From: Prauserella_A sp040645195
GTDB taxonomy: Bacteria > Actinomycetota > Actinomycetes > Mycobacteriales > Pseudonocardiaceae
Reading direction: 5' to 3'
DNA length: 64,000 bases
Assembly (NCBI RefSeq): GCF_040645195.1
Contig: NZ_JBEYXW010000032.1
Span: 1 to 64,000 of the forward strand
How positions within the stretch are numbered: the first letter of the stretch is position 1; every line of letters begins with the position of its first letter. This document shows, in pieces, positions 16,413-25,200 of the stretch. The notes under the pieces were generated by a model that worked only from the letters and a program-made list of their open reading frames with translations, had not been told where the DNA came from and made no database searches. The position numbers were made by a program, and so were the translations under genes.

Positions 16413-17768
16413 TCAGGCTCGGCGGCCGGCGACGTCCAGATCGGAGTTGCGGGTCTCGGGCAACGAGAGAGCGCACATCGTGGCGGCGCCGCTCAGGGCC
16501 GCGACGAATATGCCGAGCCCGATCCCGCCGAAGTGCGAGACGATGACCGGCGAGAGCAGCGGTACCACGGTGCCGCCTACGATGGTCGGGATCCCGGCTG
16601 CGACACCCGACGCCGTGTACCGATACCGGGTCGCGAACATCTCCATGACGAAGGCACCCAGCGGTCCGAACTGGAATCCGACGATGAGCGCCATCCCGAG
16701 CATGACGGTGACGAGTGCGCCAGTCGTTCCGGTGGCCAACAGCGGGAAGGTCACCAGCGCCCACACCACAGCGAACGCGTTGGCGGCCGCGATGAGCACC
16801 CGACGACCGACCCGGTCGGAGAGGGTGGCGCTGACGATAGTGGCGGCGGCCATGACCAGTCCACCAGTGAGCCCCACGGTCAGGACGAAGATCCGGGTCT
16901 TCCCGAGTTCGTTCACGGCGTAGCCGGCCAGGTACACCGTCCACAGGTAGTAGAAGACGTAGGTCGTCAACACCGAACCCGCCACCAGCAGGATCTCCCG
17001 TGTCTGCGCACGGAACGCCTCGACGAACGGCAGTCGTGCCCGGGCTTCGGTCACGCCGGCCTTCCGGAACACGGGCGTCTCGGCGATTGTCAGCCGGACG
17101 AACAGGCCGATGCCGACCAGCACCGCGCTCCCGAGGAACGGCAACCGCCAGCCCCAGCTCAGGAATGCCTCGGTCGACATGAACAGCGCCGTGCTCAGGA
17201 ACGTGAGGTTGACGAGCACGATCGCAGCGTGGTTACCGAGCTGGGGGAACATGGTCCAGAAGCCGCGCCGGGCAGGCGGGGCGTACTCCCCAGCGAACAG
17301 GGCTGCACCCGCCCATTCACCTCCCGCCGCGAAGCCCTGGACTACCCGCAGCAGGGTCACGATGACAGGAGCCGCCACTCCGATCTGGTCGGCCCCGGGC
17401 ATGAGTCCGATCAGGACAGTTGCGGTCCCCATCATGAGGAGGGTGATCACCAGCATCCGCTTGCGACCGAGGCGGTCGCCGAAGTGTCCGAACACAATGC
17501 TGCCGATGGGACGTGCGAGGAAGGCCACGCCGAACGTCGCGACCGAAGCGAGGGTCCCGGCCGCGGTTCCCAGCCCCGGGAACAGCACGTGCGGGAACAC
17601 CAGCGCGGCCGCGATGGCATAGATCTGGAAGTCATAAAACTCGACGAGCGTGCCGCTGAAACTGGCGAAGGCCACCCGCCGCCTCATCCGGCCCGACGGC
17701 TCGGGGTCAGGTCCTGCAGACGGGGCCGGCGCGACGTGTGCAGGCGCCGGACTGTTGTCTCTTGTCAT
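16413..17768 (-). CDS. MFS transporter, metabolite:H+ symporter (MHS) family
   Basis: 451 residues; ATG overlaps the amidohydrolase stop (ATGA). After a 28-residue polar N terminus, SGTLVEFYDFQIY is the signature of ShiA/KgtP/ProP-like symporters, and FGHFGDRLGRKRML is motif A. Twelve hydrophobic segments can be traced. It is the last gene of the eight-gene operon that starts at 24064, so it is the best candidate importer for the acid degraded by cluster A. Confidence 0.9.
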   Translation of the reverse strand: MTRDNSPAPAHVAPAPSAGPDPEPSGRMRRRVAFASFSGTLVEFYDFQIYAIAAALVFPHVLFPGLGTAAGTLASVATFGVAFLARPIGSIVFGHFGDRLGRKRMLVITLLMMGTATVLIGLMPGADQIGVAAPVIVTLLRVVQGFAAGGEWAGAALFAGEYAPPARRGFWTMFPQLGNHAAIVLVNLTFLSTALFMSTEAFLSWGWRLPFLGSAVLVGIGLFVRLTIAETPVFRKAGVTEARARLPFVEAFRAQTREILLVAGSVLTTYVFYYLWTVYLAGYAVNELGKTRIFVLTVGLTGGLVMAAATIVSATLSDRVGRRVLIAAANAFAVVWALVTFPLLATGTTGALVTVMLGMALIVGFQFGPLGAFVMEMFATRYRYTASGVAAGIPTIVGGTVVPLLSPVIVSHFGGIGLGIFVAALSGAATMCALSLPETRNSDLDVAGRRA

Positions 17769-18784
17769 GCGAGCTCCTCGGGGTACGGCCGGTCCTTGGG
17801 TCCGGCGAGCTGTGGGGGTGGGACTCCCAGCAGGGCACGGGGTTTGTCGACGAGCATCGTGCGCAGTGCGTCGTCCCCGAGACCGAACTGCCGCAGCTGC
17901 CCACAGAACAGGCGCAGCATCTCCACATGCGGTGGCATCCAGTCCAGGTAGACGTCCGAGCTGAGGACAACGTTCTCGGCACCGACCGCGACGACCGCTT
18001 CGTGGATGCGGACCAGATCGACCGGCGACCGGGGCAGGAGGGTGTGGATCGCTGTCATCTCGATCGTCGCGCCCAGGTCCGCCATCTCCTTGATGACGTC
18101 CAGGTCTGCCTCGATGGAGGGGGAGAACGGGTGGCCGAACACGAGTCGATCGAACCCAATGGACGCGGACTCGCGGGCGAGGGCGAGGCTCTCGGCGACC
18201 GCCAGGTGGCCGGTGGACACCACGAGCCCGAGTTCGGCGGCGATCACGAGTATCTCCCGGGCTTCAGGCCGCAGAACCGCGTTGCCGTCGAGGACGGACA
18301 CCGCGGAGTGCTCCAGGTCCGCCCGCAACCGAGGGTACAGCGGATCGACGATCTCCCTGCGAACCAGGCCCGGGTGCCGCGAGTCGTTCACCGATCCCCA
18401 GGTCGGCAGGTAGACGACACGAGCCCCATGGCGAGCGGCCGCCTCGACCGTCGACGGCTGCAGCCCTCCGACCAGCGGGTTCAGCGTGATCGACGAGAAC
18501 ACCGTGAAGTCCGGATCGGCCAGCTGCTCGGTCAGGATTCGAGCTCGATCCATCGTCGGCCAGAAGTGCGATTTCAGTACCAGCCCGCGCATGCCGCAGT
18601 CGCGAGCGATCCGGCAGAGCTCCCGGTCGTCGAGGCGAGCGCGCCACTGCGGATCGGCATCGGGGTAGCCGTGGACGTGCATGTCCACCGCCCCACGCAG
18701 GATCCGGTTGTCGCCGGCGGTCAGGATGTCGCGGTCCCCACGCGGGGTCGACTGGTCAGCAACCACGATGTCGCCGTCTCCCAA
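17765..18784 (-). CDS. amidohydrolase-like metal-dependent hydrolase (DUF6282-like)
   Basis: 339 residues from a TTG at 18784; a GTG at about 18766 is an alternative start, and neither has a strong binding site. The metal motifs are VDMHVHGYPD, STGHLA, FGHPF and the acidic loop LSSDVYLD, as expected for a TIM-barrel hydrolase. It starts 23 bases after the MaoC gene and overlaps the transporter. A lactone, amide or cyclic ester could be the substrate. The second amidohydrolase of the window (4056-2971) is a different subfamily. Confidence 0.75.
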   Translation of the reverse strand: MGDGDIVVADQSTPRGDRDILTAGDNRILRGAVDMHVHGYPDADPQWRARLDDRELCRIARDCGMRGLVLKSHFWPTMDRARILTEQLADPDFTVFSSITLNPLVGGLQPSTVEAAARHGARVVYLPTWGSVNDSRHPGLVRREIVDPLYPRLRADLEHSAVSVLDGNAVLRPEAREILVIAAELGLVVSTGHLAVAESLALARESASIGFDRLVFGHPFSPSIEADLDVIKEMADLGATIEMTAIHTLLPRSPVDLVRIHEAVVAVGAENVVLSSDVYLDWMPPHVEMLRLFCGQLRQFGLGDDALRTMLVDKPRALLGVPPPQLAGPKDRPYPEELA

Positions 18785-18807
18785 GCATCTCGTGCGACGC
18801 CACCCGA

Positions 18808-19260
18808 TCAGGGGCGCCGCGTCACCATCAACGGGAGGGACCCTTGCTGGACGGTCGCGTCCCGCTGGTTCACCAGCGAGTACCGCCGGCCGATCACTCC
18901 ACGGAGGCCGTCCCGCGTCGCGCGGGTCTCGGTGATCTCAATCGTCGCGTGCACGGTGTCACCCGCGAAGATCGGCTGGATGAACCGCCACTCCTCGATC
19001 CCGAGCAGGGCCACGGTGCACGACTCCCACAGCCCGAGACGGTTCGACAGGCCCGTCATCACGCTGAGCCCGAGCAGACCGTGCGCGAGACGCTGCCCGA
19101 ACGGGGTGTTCGAGGCGAACGCGGCGTCGGTGTGGATCGGATTGAAATCTCCGGACAGGCCCGCGAACGTCGCGATCTCCGCCTCACCGATGGTGCGTGC
19201 GGGCGTCACGAACTGCTGACCGACCTCGAAGTCCTCGAAGTACAGGGACGGGCGCAGCAT
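18808..19260 (-). CDS. MaoC-like (hot-dog) enoyl-CoA hydratase
   Basis: 150 residues, a single hot-dog domain. The hydratase-2 motif is GDFNPIHTD with Asp38 and His43, followed by RLAHGLLGL. The stop lies 23 bases before the amidohydrolase start and the ATG 3 bases after the CoA-transferase stop. It shares an operon with a DUF35 protein and an Ltp2-like thiolase homologue; in steroid side-chain degradation, MaoC domains and such a pair form a hydratase-aldolase complex, so the same is inferred here. Confidence 0.88.
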   Translation of the reverse strand: MLRPSLYFEDFEVGQQFVTPARTIGEAEIATFAGLSGDFNPIHTDAAFASNTPFGQRLAHGLLGLSVMTGLSNRLGLWESCTVALLGIEEWRFIQPIFAGDTVHATIEITETRATRDGLRGVIGRRYSLVNQRDATVQQGSLPLMVTRRP

Positions 19261-19263
19261 CGC

Positions 19264-20544
19264 TCACACCCCGCCCGTCGCCGGGCGCTTTTCCTCGGAC
19301 GCCTCGATGGGTCCGAAGGCGCCGTTGCGGGCCAGCTCCTGCACCTCGTCCGCGGAGAGGCCGAAGCGCTCGCGCAGCACCCCGTCGCGGTCCTCTCCCA
19401 GACGCGAGATGCGGGCCGGTTCGGTCACCGCGAACCCGGTCGGGTCGGTCGGCTGCACGAACGTGCCGCCGATGCCGTCGTCGACCTCGATGTAGATCCC
19501 ACGCCGGTGGAAGTGCTCCAGCTCGAACACCTCGGGCATCGAGAGCACGGGCGCCACCGGGACGTCGGCCTTGGTGATCAGCTCGACGGCCTCGTCGCGG
19601 CCCAACTCGCGGCTCCAGGACTCGACCAGCTCGTGGACCTCGTGCTTGCGGCGGGCCCGCTCCAGGTAGGTGGCGTACCGCTCGTCGCGCCCGAGCTCGG
19701 GGCGCCCCATGGCACGGCAGAGCCGGACCCACAACTCGTCGCGGTTGACACCGATGTTGAAGTACCCGTCGCGGGCCGGGAAGACCCCGTACGGGACGCC
19801 GTGGAAATTGTTCGACCCGGCGGCCTCAGTGGCCTCCTGGTCGGCCGACTGGATCCTGGCCAACGCCACCGTCATGAACGGTAGCGTGCACTCGGGCAGC
19901 GCCAGGTCGATGAGCCGGCCCTCCCCGGTCTCGTCCCTGCGCCGCAGCGCCAGCAGGATCGAGGAGTGCGCCGTCATCGCCGCCGCGACGTCACCGAGGG
20001 CGAAGCCGCACCACACCGGCGAGCCGCTGCGGTCCCGGGTCAGCCCGGTCGACCCGGACAGCGCCTCGGCCACCATGGCCAGGCCCGCACGGTCCTCGTC
20101 GGGCCCGGAGTCGAACAGCCCGAAGCCGGAGATGTTGGCGATGATCAGCGAGGGGAACCGCTCGCGCAGCGCGACCGGGTGGATGCCGAGTCGCCCCAGC
20201 GCCTGCGCCCGCATGTTCGTGACGAACACGTCGGCCTCGGCCAGTACCCGCTCGAACACCTGGGTCCCGGCGGAGGTTTTGAGGTCCAGCACGACGCTCT
20301 TCTTGCGGCGGTTCAGCGAGCCGTAGTAACCGGAGACGGTCCCCTGGTCGCTGGACCGGATGGGCTCGCGGGCACGGCTCTGCTCGCCGATCGGCGGCTC
20401 GATCTTGATCACCTCGGCGCCCTCGTCGGCTAGCAACATGCCGCAGTAGGGCCCGGCGATCAGATGAGTCAGCTCCACGACCTTGAGGCCGTGCAGCACC
20501 CCCTTCTCGGCGGTCCGGGTAGGTGCGTGCTCCGTCGCGGTCAT
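19264..20544 (-). CDS. class III (CaiB/BaiF) CoA transferase
   Basis: 426 residues. The N-terminal LKVVELTHLIAGPYCGMLLADEGAEVIKIEPP is the family start (shown here in full only by its key parts: GPYCGMLLAD and VIKIEPP), RRKKSVVLDLK follows near residue 80, and the catalytic aspartate is Asp185 in FALGDVAA. It overlaps the DUF35 gene by 4 bases. It probably moves CoA from succinyl-CoA or a pathway end-product onto the incoming acid. Confidence 0.9.
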   Translation of the reverse strand: MTATEHAPTRTAEKGVLHGLKVVELTHLIAGPYCGMLLADEGAEVIKIEPPIGEQSRAREPIRSSDQGTVSGYYGSLNRRKKSVVLDLKTSAGTQVFERVLAEADVFVTNMRAQALGRLGIHPVALRERFPSLIIANISGFGLFDSGPDEDRAGLAMVAEALSGSTGLTRDRSGSPVWCGFALGDVAAAMTAHSSILLALRRRDETGEGRLIDLALPECTLPFMTVALARIQSADQEATEAAGSNNFHGVPYGVFPARDGYFNIGVNRDELWVRLCRAMGRPELGRDERYATYLERARRKHEVHELVESWSRELGRDEAVELITKADVPVAPVLSMPEVFELEHFHRRGIYIEVDDGIGGTFVQPTDPTGFAVTEPARISRLGEDRDGVLRERFGLSADEVQELARNGAFGPIEASEEKRPATGGV

Positions 20545-20960
20545 GGGGTCACTTCCTCACCGTCGAGAACGAATTCGAAAAGATGGGCCGGCTCGGCCTC
20601 GCGCATGGTGACCCGAACCCGCATGTCAGGCCGCAGGTCGTCCCAGGACGCCAGGACACGGCTCACGCAGCGGACACCCTCGTCGAGGTCGACGAGACAC
20701 AGCACGTACGGCGCTTCGTGGGCGAACATCGCCGGGGCGATGACGACCTCGGTGTAGCTGCGAAGGGTGCCCCGCCCGCTCAGCTCGATCCAGCTCACGT
20801 CATCCGACCAGCAGTCCGGGCAGACGGGCTTGGGCGGGAAGGTGATGTGCTCGCACCGGTTGCACCGGGTCGTCGTGAACGTCCCGCTGCGCAGGGCGTC
20901 CCAGAACGGCGCGGTGAACGTAGTGATGCGGGGCGGGTAGGCGAGTTCGCTCATGGTCAT
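20541..20960 (-). CDS. DUF35 Zn-ribbon/OB-fold protein, partner of the thiolase homologue
   Basis: 139 residues. A rubredoxin-like zinc ribbon has Cys33, Cys36, Cys47 and Cys50 (CNRC, then CPDC), followed by the OB-fold strand region GTLRSYTEVV. GGAG sits 7 bases before the ATG at 20960; a second ATG two codons later is possible. DUF35 proteins bind and activate thiolase-like partners, and here the partner gene ends 13 bases upstream. The pair matches the ChsH2(DUF35)-Ltp2 arrangement of steroid retro-aldolases. Confidence 0.9.
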   Translation of the reverse strand: MTMSELAYPPRITTFTAPFWDALRSGTFTTTRCNRCEHITFPPKPVCPDCWSDDVSWIELSGRGTLRSYTEVVIAPAMFAHEAPYVLCLVDLDEGVRCVSRVLASWDDLRPDMRVRVTMREAEPAHLFEFVLDGEEVTP

Positions 20961-20973
20961 CGTTGGTCTCCGC

Positions 20974-22143
20974 TCACTCGCCGGCCGACAGGACGTGCAT
21001 CATCGTCGCGTTGTAGTCACCGAGTTCGGCGGTCACGGCGCCGATCCCCGCACCCGCCACCTGGCGCTGCCCGGCCTCGCCGCGCAACTGCTGCACCGCC
21101 TCGAAGACGTTGTAGAGCGGGGTCACGTGCGGCGGGTGTCCACGGCTCGCCAGCCCTCCCGACGGCGAGACCGGCACGCGTCCGCCGATCGCGGTCTGAC
21201 CGTCGACGGCCGCGATCCCACCGGTACCCCGCTCGAACAGCCCGACCGACTCGGTCAGGATCAGCTCCACGATCGAGCACGGTGCGTAGACCTCGAGGAA
21301 GTCGAGGTCGGCGGCGGTGATCCCGCAGGACTTGTACGCCTTCGCCGAGGCGATCTCCGCGGACTCGAACGTCGTAAGGTCACGGGGCCGGCTCGAGACC
21401 TGGTGGATGCCCTCGTGGTAGAAGCCGCGGCCGACGACGTCGACGTAGCGGCCGAGCGAACGGGCGATGTCGGGCCTCGCGACGACGATCGCGACGGCCC
21501 CGTCGGAGCGGGGCGGGACGTCGAGCAGCCCCAGCGGGCGCACGATCGGGCGTGCCGCCAGGACGTCCTCCACGGTGATCTCCTCGCGCATCTGTGCGAT
21601 GGGGTTCATCGAGGCGTGGCGACGGTTCTTGACCGGGATGGCGGCGAGCTGCTCGCGGGTCAGGCCGTAGTCGTGCATGTAGCGCGTAGCGTTCAGTGCA
21701 TACCACGAGATGGGGGTGACGCCGAAGGGCACGTGGAAGTCGACATCGCCGACGGCCCGCATCGACAGGTGCATGTGCTCCCCGGTCGGGACATGCAACT
21801 CGCGGTTGACCCCGAGCGCCACCGCGACCTTGGCCTTACCAGTGGCGACACGGTCCACCGCAATGTCGAAAGCCAGTCCTCCGGTCATGCCGTTGCCGAG
21901 CACCTCGAGCAGGATGTCGTCGACGGGGATCTCCAGATAGCCGGCCATGAAAGTGCCGAAGTAGCGCTGCTCGGCGTAGGGCCGTGGCAGGCAGAACGAG
22001 AGCGCATCGATGTCGTTCTTGCTAATCCCGGCGTCGGTCACCGCATCCACGAGGGCGCGCAGCATCATCTCGTGTTCCAGCGTGTCCTTATGCTTGCCGA
22101 CCGGCAACGCACCGATGCCGACGACGGATGCGAGCGGCTCCAT
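20974..22143 (-). CDS. Ltp2/SCP-x-like thiolase homologue without nucleophilic cysteine
   Basis: 389 residues of thiolase fold. In the segment that should hold the nucleophile (residues about 68-90, EVLGNGMTGGLAF) no cysteine occurs. The later RGHP motif (GGLASRGHPP) is kept and DFLEVYAPCSIVELIL replaces the usual DxF loop. Such cysteine-less members paired with a DUF35 protein catalyse retro-aldol cleavage of beta-hydroxyacyl-CoA rather than thiolysis (Ltp2 of steroid side-chain degradation). A GAGGTGAG site precedes the ATG. The gene sits between the AhpD-like gene and DUF35. Confidence 0.88.
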   Translation of the reverse strand: MEPLASVVGIGALPVGKHKDTLEHEMMLRALVDAVTDAGISKNDIDALSFCLPRPYAEQRYFGTFMAGYLEIPVDDILLEVLGNGMTGGLAFDIAVDRVATGKAKVAVALGVNRELHVPTGEHMHLSMRAVGDVDFHVPFGVTPISWYALNATRYMHDYGLTREQLAAIPVKNRRHASMNPIAQMREEITVEDVLAARPIVRPLGLLDVPPRSDGAVAIVVARPDIARSLGRYVDVVGRGFYHEGIHQVSSRPRDLTTFESAEIASAKAYKSCGITAADLDFLEVYAPCSIVELILTESVGLFERGTGGIAAVDGQTAIGGRVPVSPSGGLASRGHPPHVTPLYNVFEAVQQLRGEAGQRQVAGAGIGAVTAELGDYNATMMHVLSAGE

Positions 22144-22209
22144 TGTTATCTCACCTCTCGAAGTGACCGGACGAGAACTCGACCGGGAAGAATTGCTGGT
22201 AGGACGGCC

Positions 22210-22788
22210 TCAGCGGGCGTCGGGGCCAACCGTGGACGTGCCGGGGCGGAACACGGAGTAGAGATTCACGTAGCCGCGCTCGACACGGCGACGGGCGTGC
22301 CGCGCCGCGACCTCCCGGCTGGGCGGGACGAAGCCGTGTCCCTGCGTCAGACACCGCATGAAAGCGGCCCGACCGGCGATCGCGATCGCGTCGTGCAGCG
22401 CCTGTTCGTCCCAACCCTGATCGAACACCGCGTCGGCGCTGCTCTGGTCGAGCGCGTCCGGGGCGAGCATCAGAGTGCGGAGGTAACGCAGCACCGGTTG
22501 CAGCCGCGCTCCTGCGGCTGCCAGGTCCGGATCGTCGAGAAGCCGCTCGACCAGGCCGTGCTCGATCCCCCACGCGTACGCGACCTCGGCATGCGCCACC
22601 GCGACGAAGTCGCAACCGACGACGCCCGCAGCGAACGCCAGGAGGAGCTCACGCTCGCCGCGGTCGATCGACGAGGGCCCGTTCATGAGCGCCTCGCTCA
22701 TCTCTGACCAGGGCCGGTAGATCTCCGGATACTGCGCGAAGACCGCCGGCGGTCCCGCACCCTCTGGCAGTGACGGGAAAAAGGTCAT
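22210..22788 (-). CDS. AhpD/carboxymuconolactone decarboxylase-like protein
   Basis: 192 residues from the ATG at 22788 (GGTGG ahead); a GTG at 22836 overlapping the upstream gene is the alternative. The core GERELLLAFAAGVVGCDFVAVAH resembles the AhpD helix-turn with Cys59 and His66, but the second cysteine of CxxC is Val62, so a peroxidase-type disulfide is impossible. Such proteins are often found in catabolic gene clusters with unknown roles. It follows the acyl-CoA dehydrogenase by 40 bases in the same operon. Confidence 0.75.
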   Translation of the reverse strand: MTFFPSLPEGAGPPAVFAQYPEIYRPWSEMSEALMNGPSSIDRGERELLLAFAAGVVGCDFVAVAHAEVAYAWGIEHGLVERLLDDPDLAAAGARLQPVLRYLRTLMLAPDALDQSSADAVFDQGWDEQALHDAIAIAGRAAFMRCLTQGHGFVPPSREVAARHARRRVERGYVNLYSVFRPGTSTVGPDAR

Positions 22789-22828
22789 CGGAACCACCCA
22801 GCGTCCACATCCGGCCGTGGCCAGGCCA

Positions 22829-24064
22829 TCAGCCACCGACCGGCGCGGGCAGCTCGTGGGCTACGTCGTCGCGTCGCACGTCCCGCAGCCCGGTCCGGCC
22901 GTGGTGCCGGTCGGCCTCCTTGTACCCGAGCGCGTCCTCGGCGATAAGGATCCGCTGGACGTTCGCGCTGCCCTCACCGTTGAAGAAGTGGTCGGCGTAG
23001 GCCTTGAGCCAGGAGATCCGGTACTCTCGCGCCAGCCCGTAACCGCCGAAGATCTGGCCGGCCTTGTCCGCGCAGAACTTGGCAGTCTGGGAGGCGTGGT
23101 ACTTCGCCAGGGAAGCGAGGCGGTTCGACGGCTCCGAATTGTCCATCGCCGAGGCGGCGCGGTAGACGAGCGAGCGGCTGGCCTCGATGGCGACGGCCAT
23201 CTCGGCAATGTCGGATTGGATCATCTGGAAGCGGCCGATCGGCTGGCCCCGCACGATGCGCTCGTTGGAGTAGCGGACCGCCTCGTCGAAACACGCCCGC
23301 GCCGTGCCGAGCGCCTTGCCGGCCACCATCACCCGTCCCAGCTGTAGGACCTGCATGATGACCTTGAAGCCGTGGCCCTCCTCGCCCAGCCGGTTCTCCA
23401 CCGGAACCGTGAAGTCGTCCAGGAACACCGCGTTCGTCCGGAAGGACTTTGACAGCATCGTGTCGATCGGTTCCGCCGTGAACCCGGGGTACTTCTTCGG
23501 CTCGACGATGAACGCGGAGACCCCCCGCGCACCTGCCTCAGGGTCGGTCTTGGCGAGCAGGATGCCGACGTCGGTCTCGTTGGCGATCGACGCCCACATC
23601 TTCTCGCCGTTGATCTTGTAGACGTCGCCGTCCCGACGGGCGGTGGTCCGCATCGCGCCCGCCGCGTCCGAGCCGCTGCCGGACTCCGTCAGTGACATCA
23701 TGCCGATCGTCTCGCCGGCCAGGATCGGCGGCACGTACCGCATCACTTGCTCCGCGCTGGCCGCAGCGTAGATCGACATGGGGCAGGTCGAGCCCTGCTG
23801 GTTGTTGCAGGAGGAGAACCGCGGGTCGTGCCGGGCCATCTCCTCCTGAATCACCGAGGCCACCAGGAAGCCCATGTTGCTGCCGCCCACCGACTCGGGG
23901 AAGACCGAGCCGTAGAGCCCAAGCGCACCCGCGCGACGGACCAGCTCGCGCGGGAACTCGCCGCGCTTCTCGAAGTCGTCCATCACGGGCGCGACCTCGG
24001 TCGTCATGAATCGGATAACCGTGTCGCGAACTGCGTCGATCTCATCCGAAGTCGCTGCTTCCAT
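22829..24064 (-). CDS. acyl-CoA dehydrogenase, first gene of the eight-gene operon
   Basis: 411 residues from ATG with GAGGAAGAG ahead. LTESGSGSDAAG is the flavin/substrate strand, and RIVRGQPIGRFQ the second signature. The catalytic base is Glu364 in FNGEGSANVQ, the standard position. The residues after about 385 are an Arg/His-rich tail with no match to the family. It probably makes the first double bond of a side chain whose hydration and aldol cleavage are carried out by the downstream MaoC, DUF35 and thiolase-like proteins. Confidence 0.88.
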   Translation of the reverse strand: MEAATSDEIDAVRDTVIRFMTTEVAPVMDDFEKRGEFPRELVRRAGALGLYGSVFPESVGGSNMGFLVASVIQEEMARHDPRFSSCNNQQGSTCPMSIYAAASAEQVMRYVPPILAGETIGMMSLTESGSGSDAAGAMRTTARRDGDVYKINGEKMWASIANETDVGILLAKTDPEAGARGVSAFIVEPKKYPGFTAEPIDTMLSKSFRTNAVFLDDFTVPVENRLGEEGHGFKVIMQVLQLGRVMVAGKALGTARACFDEAVRYSNERIVRGQPIGRFQMIQSDIAEMAVAIEASRSLVYRAASAMDNSEPSNRLASLAKYHASQTAKFCADKAGQIFGGYGLAREYRISWLKAYADHFFNGEGSANVQRILIAEDALGYKEADRHHGRTGLRDVRRDDVAHELPAPVGG

Positions 24065-24155
24065 AAACTCTTCCTCATCCGTGTCGGACCGGAATCGGAT
24101 CGATTCGGCCACTTCGCCGTGCCCTCGGGCGCGCCTGCCGGGGCTGAACATCGGT

Positions 24156-24184
24156 AAAATATCTGACAACATCGCGACTGTCAA
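24156..24184 (-). promoter_or_regulatory. promoter of the eight-gene operon
   Basis: On the minus strand TTGACA (24179-24184), exactly 17 bases, then TATTTT (24156-24161). The spacer contains TTGTCAGATA, a weak match to the cluster A operator half-site. The start codon is about 92 bases further on. Confidence 0.6.
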
Positions 24185-24254
24185 AAGTCTGCTTTGAACT
24201 ATGCTGTGCGGGCGCTGCGCCCCCGCAGCATCGACCACCACGACGGGAGACACG

Positions 24255-24989
24255 ATGGCCGACGACGGCGGCGAGCCGGAACTGCTCTGCGAGACCCACG
24301 ACGGACTGGCCCGCCTGACGATCAACAGACCACACCGGATGAACACGCTGAGCCGCGGACTCCAGGAGCAGATGCGCCGGTCGTTCGCCCAACTGGCAGA
24401 CGACCGAGACGTGCGAGTGATTCTAGTGCGCGCCAGCGGGGAGCGGGCCTTCTGCGCCGGAGCCGACATGAAGGAACCGGGCCGGCATGCGTACTCTAAT
24501 CTCGCCGACTACCTGCACGACCAGCCCGGATTGTTTGACGAGATGCGGCGTTGCCGGCAGGTGATCGTCTCCGAGGTCAACGGTTGGGCGGTAGGAGGCG
24601 GCCTGCAACTCGCGCTCTTCTCCGACCTGATCTACGCGTCCGCCGGGGCACGCTTCACGCTCCCCCAGGTCCGGCTCGGGCTCATGCCGCCGTACGGCAC
24701 GACCATCAGGCTTGCACGTCACATCGGTCATGGCAGAGCGATGCAGATGTCGCTGCTCGGCTCAGAACTCACCGCCGAGGACGCGCTGCACTGCGGCCTG
24801 GTCCAGGACGTGAGTCCTGACCCCCACACCCTGCGCGCGCATGTCGACTCGATCATCCGAACGCTGCTCGAGCTCCCGCCGCAGAGCCTCCTGCTCACCA
24901 AGAACGCACTGGTGACCGGATGGGAGATGAGCAGCGAGGCAGCAGCGTGGGCCGACCGGTTCCGCGACTACTCCCTCAAACGCGGCTGA
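24255..24989 (+). CDS. crotonase-family protein with both hydratase glutamates changed
   Basis: 244 residues from an ATG with GGGAGA four bases upstream. The oxyanion turn AVGGG is intact, but the two positions that hold catalytic Glu in enoyl-CoA hydratases are Gln (GGGLQLAL and LPQVRLGLMP). Ordinary water addition is therefore unlikely; isomerase, hydrolase or another CoA reaction is possible. The gene is divergent from the eight-gene operon and starts a plus-strand group with the SDR and the isomerase-like crotonase. Confidence 0.85.
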   Translation: MADDGGEPELLCETHDGLARLTINRPHRMNTLSRGLQEQMRRSFAQLADDRDVRVILVRASGERAFCAGADMKEPGRHAYSNLADYLHDQPGLFDEMRRCRQVIVSEVNGWAVGGGLQLALFSDLIYASAGARFTLPQVRLGLMPPYGTTIRLARHIGHGRAMQMSLLGSELTAEDALHCGLVQDVSPDPHTLRAHVDSIIRTLLELPPQSLLLTKNALVTGWEMSSEAAAWADRFRDYSLKRG

Positions 24990-25101
24990 CCCACGCGGAA
25001 CGAGAGCGACCCACGCACCGTCGGCCCGGTGGCGCGACGGACCTTCAGGCCGAGCCCGGCGCGTCATCGCGCGGGCTCGGCCAGCTTCTAGCCCAACTGC
25101 T

Positions 25102-25143
25102 TAATGTCTGGCTGTTGACTATAAGGAAAAAAGCAGACAGTAT
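25102..25143 (+). promoter_or_regulatory. promoter with TAATGTC half-site before the dienoyl-CoA reductase-like gene
   Basis: TTGACT (25115-25120), a 17-base spacer and CAGTAT (25138-25143) form a good promoter. TAATGTC at 25102-25108 abuts the -35 box, and a TACTGTCTG half (minus strand) overlaps the -10 box. Both halves occur in other cluster A operators. Confidence 0.55.
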
Positions 25144-25200
25144 TCTGGCAGAATCGGGCCGCTGGTCGGCGAACCGACTACGACAATCCCAGGAGTAGGC

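Noticed and set aside
15237..17951. 904-codon open frame on the plus strand
   Set aside because: It runs antisense or out of frame through the DHA2 and MHS transporter genes; the translation is Arg/Gly/Asp-rich with no domain, a GC-bias shadow.
20953..22707. 584-codon plus-strand open frame
   Set aside because: Antisense to the thiolase homologue and AhpD-like gene; no recognisable motif.
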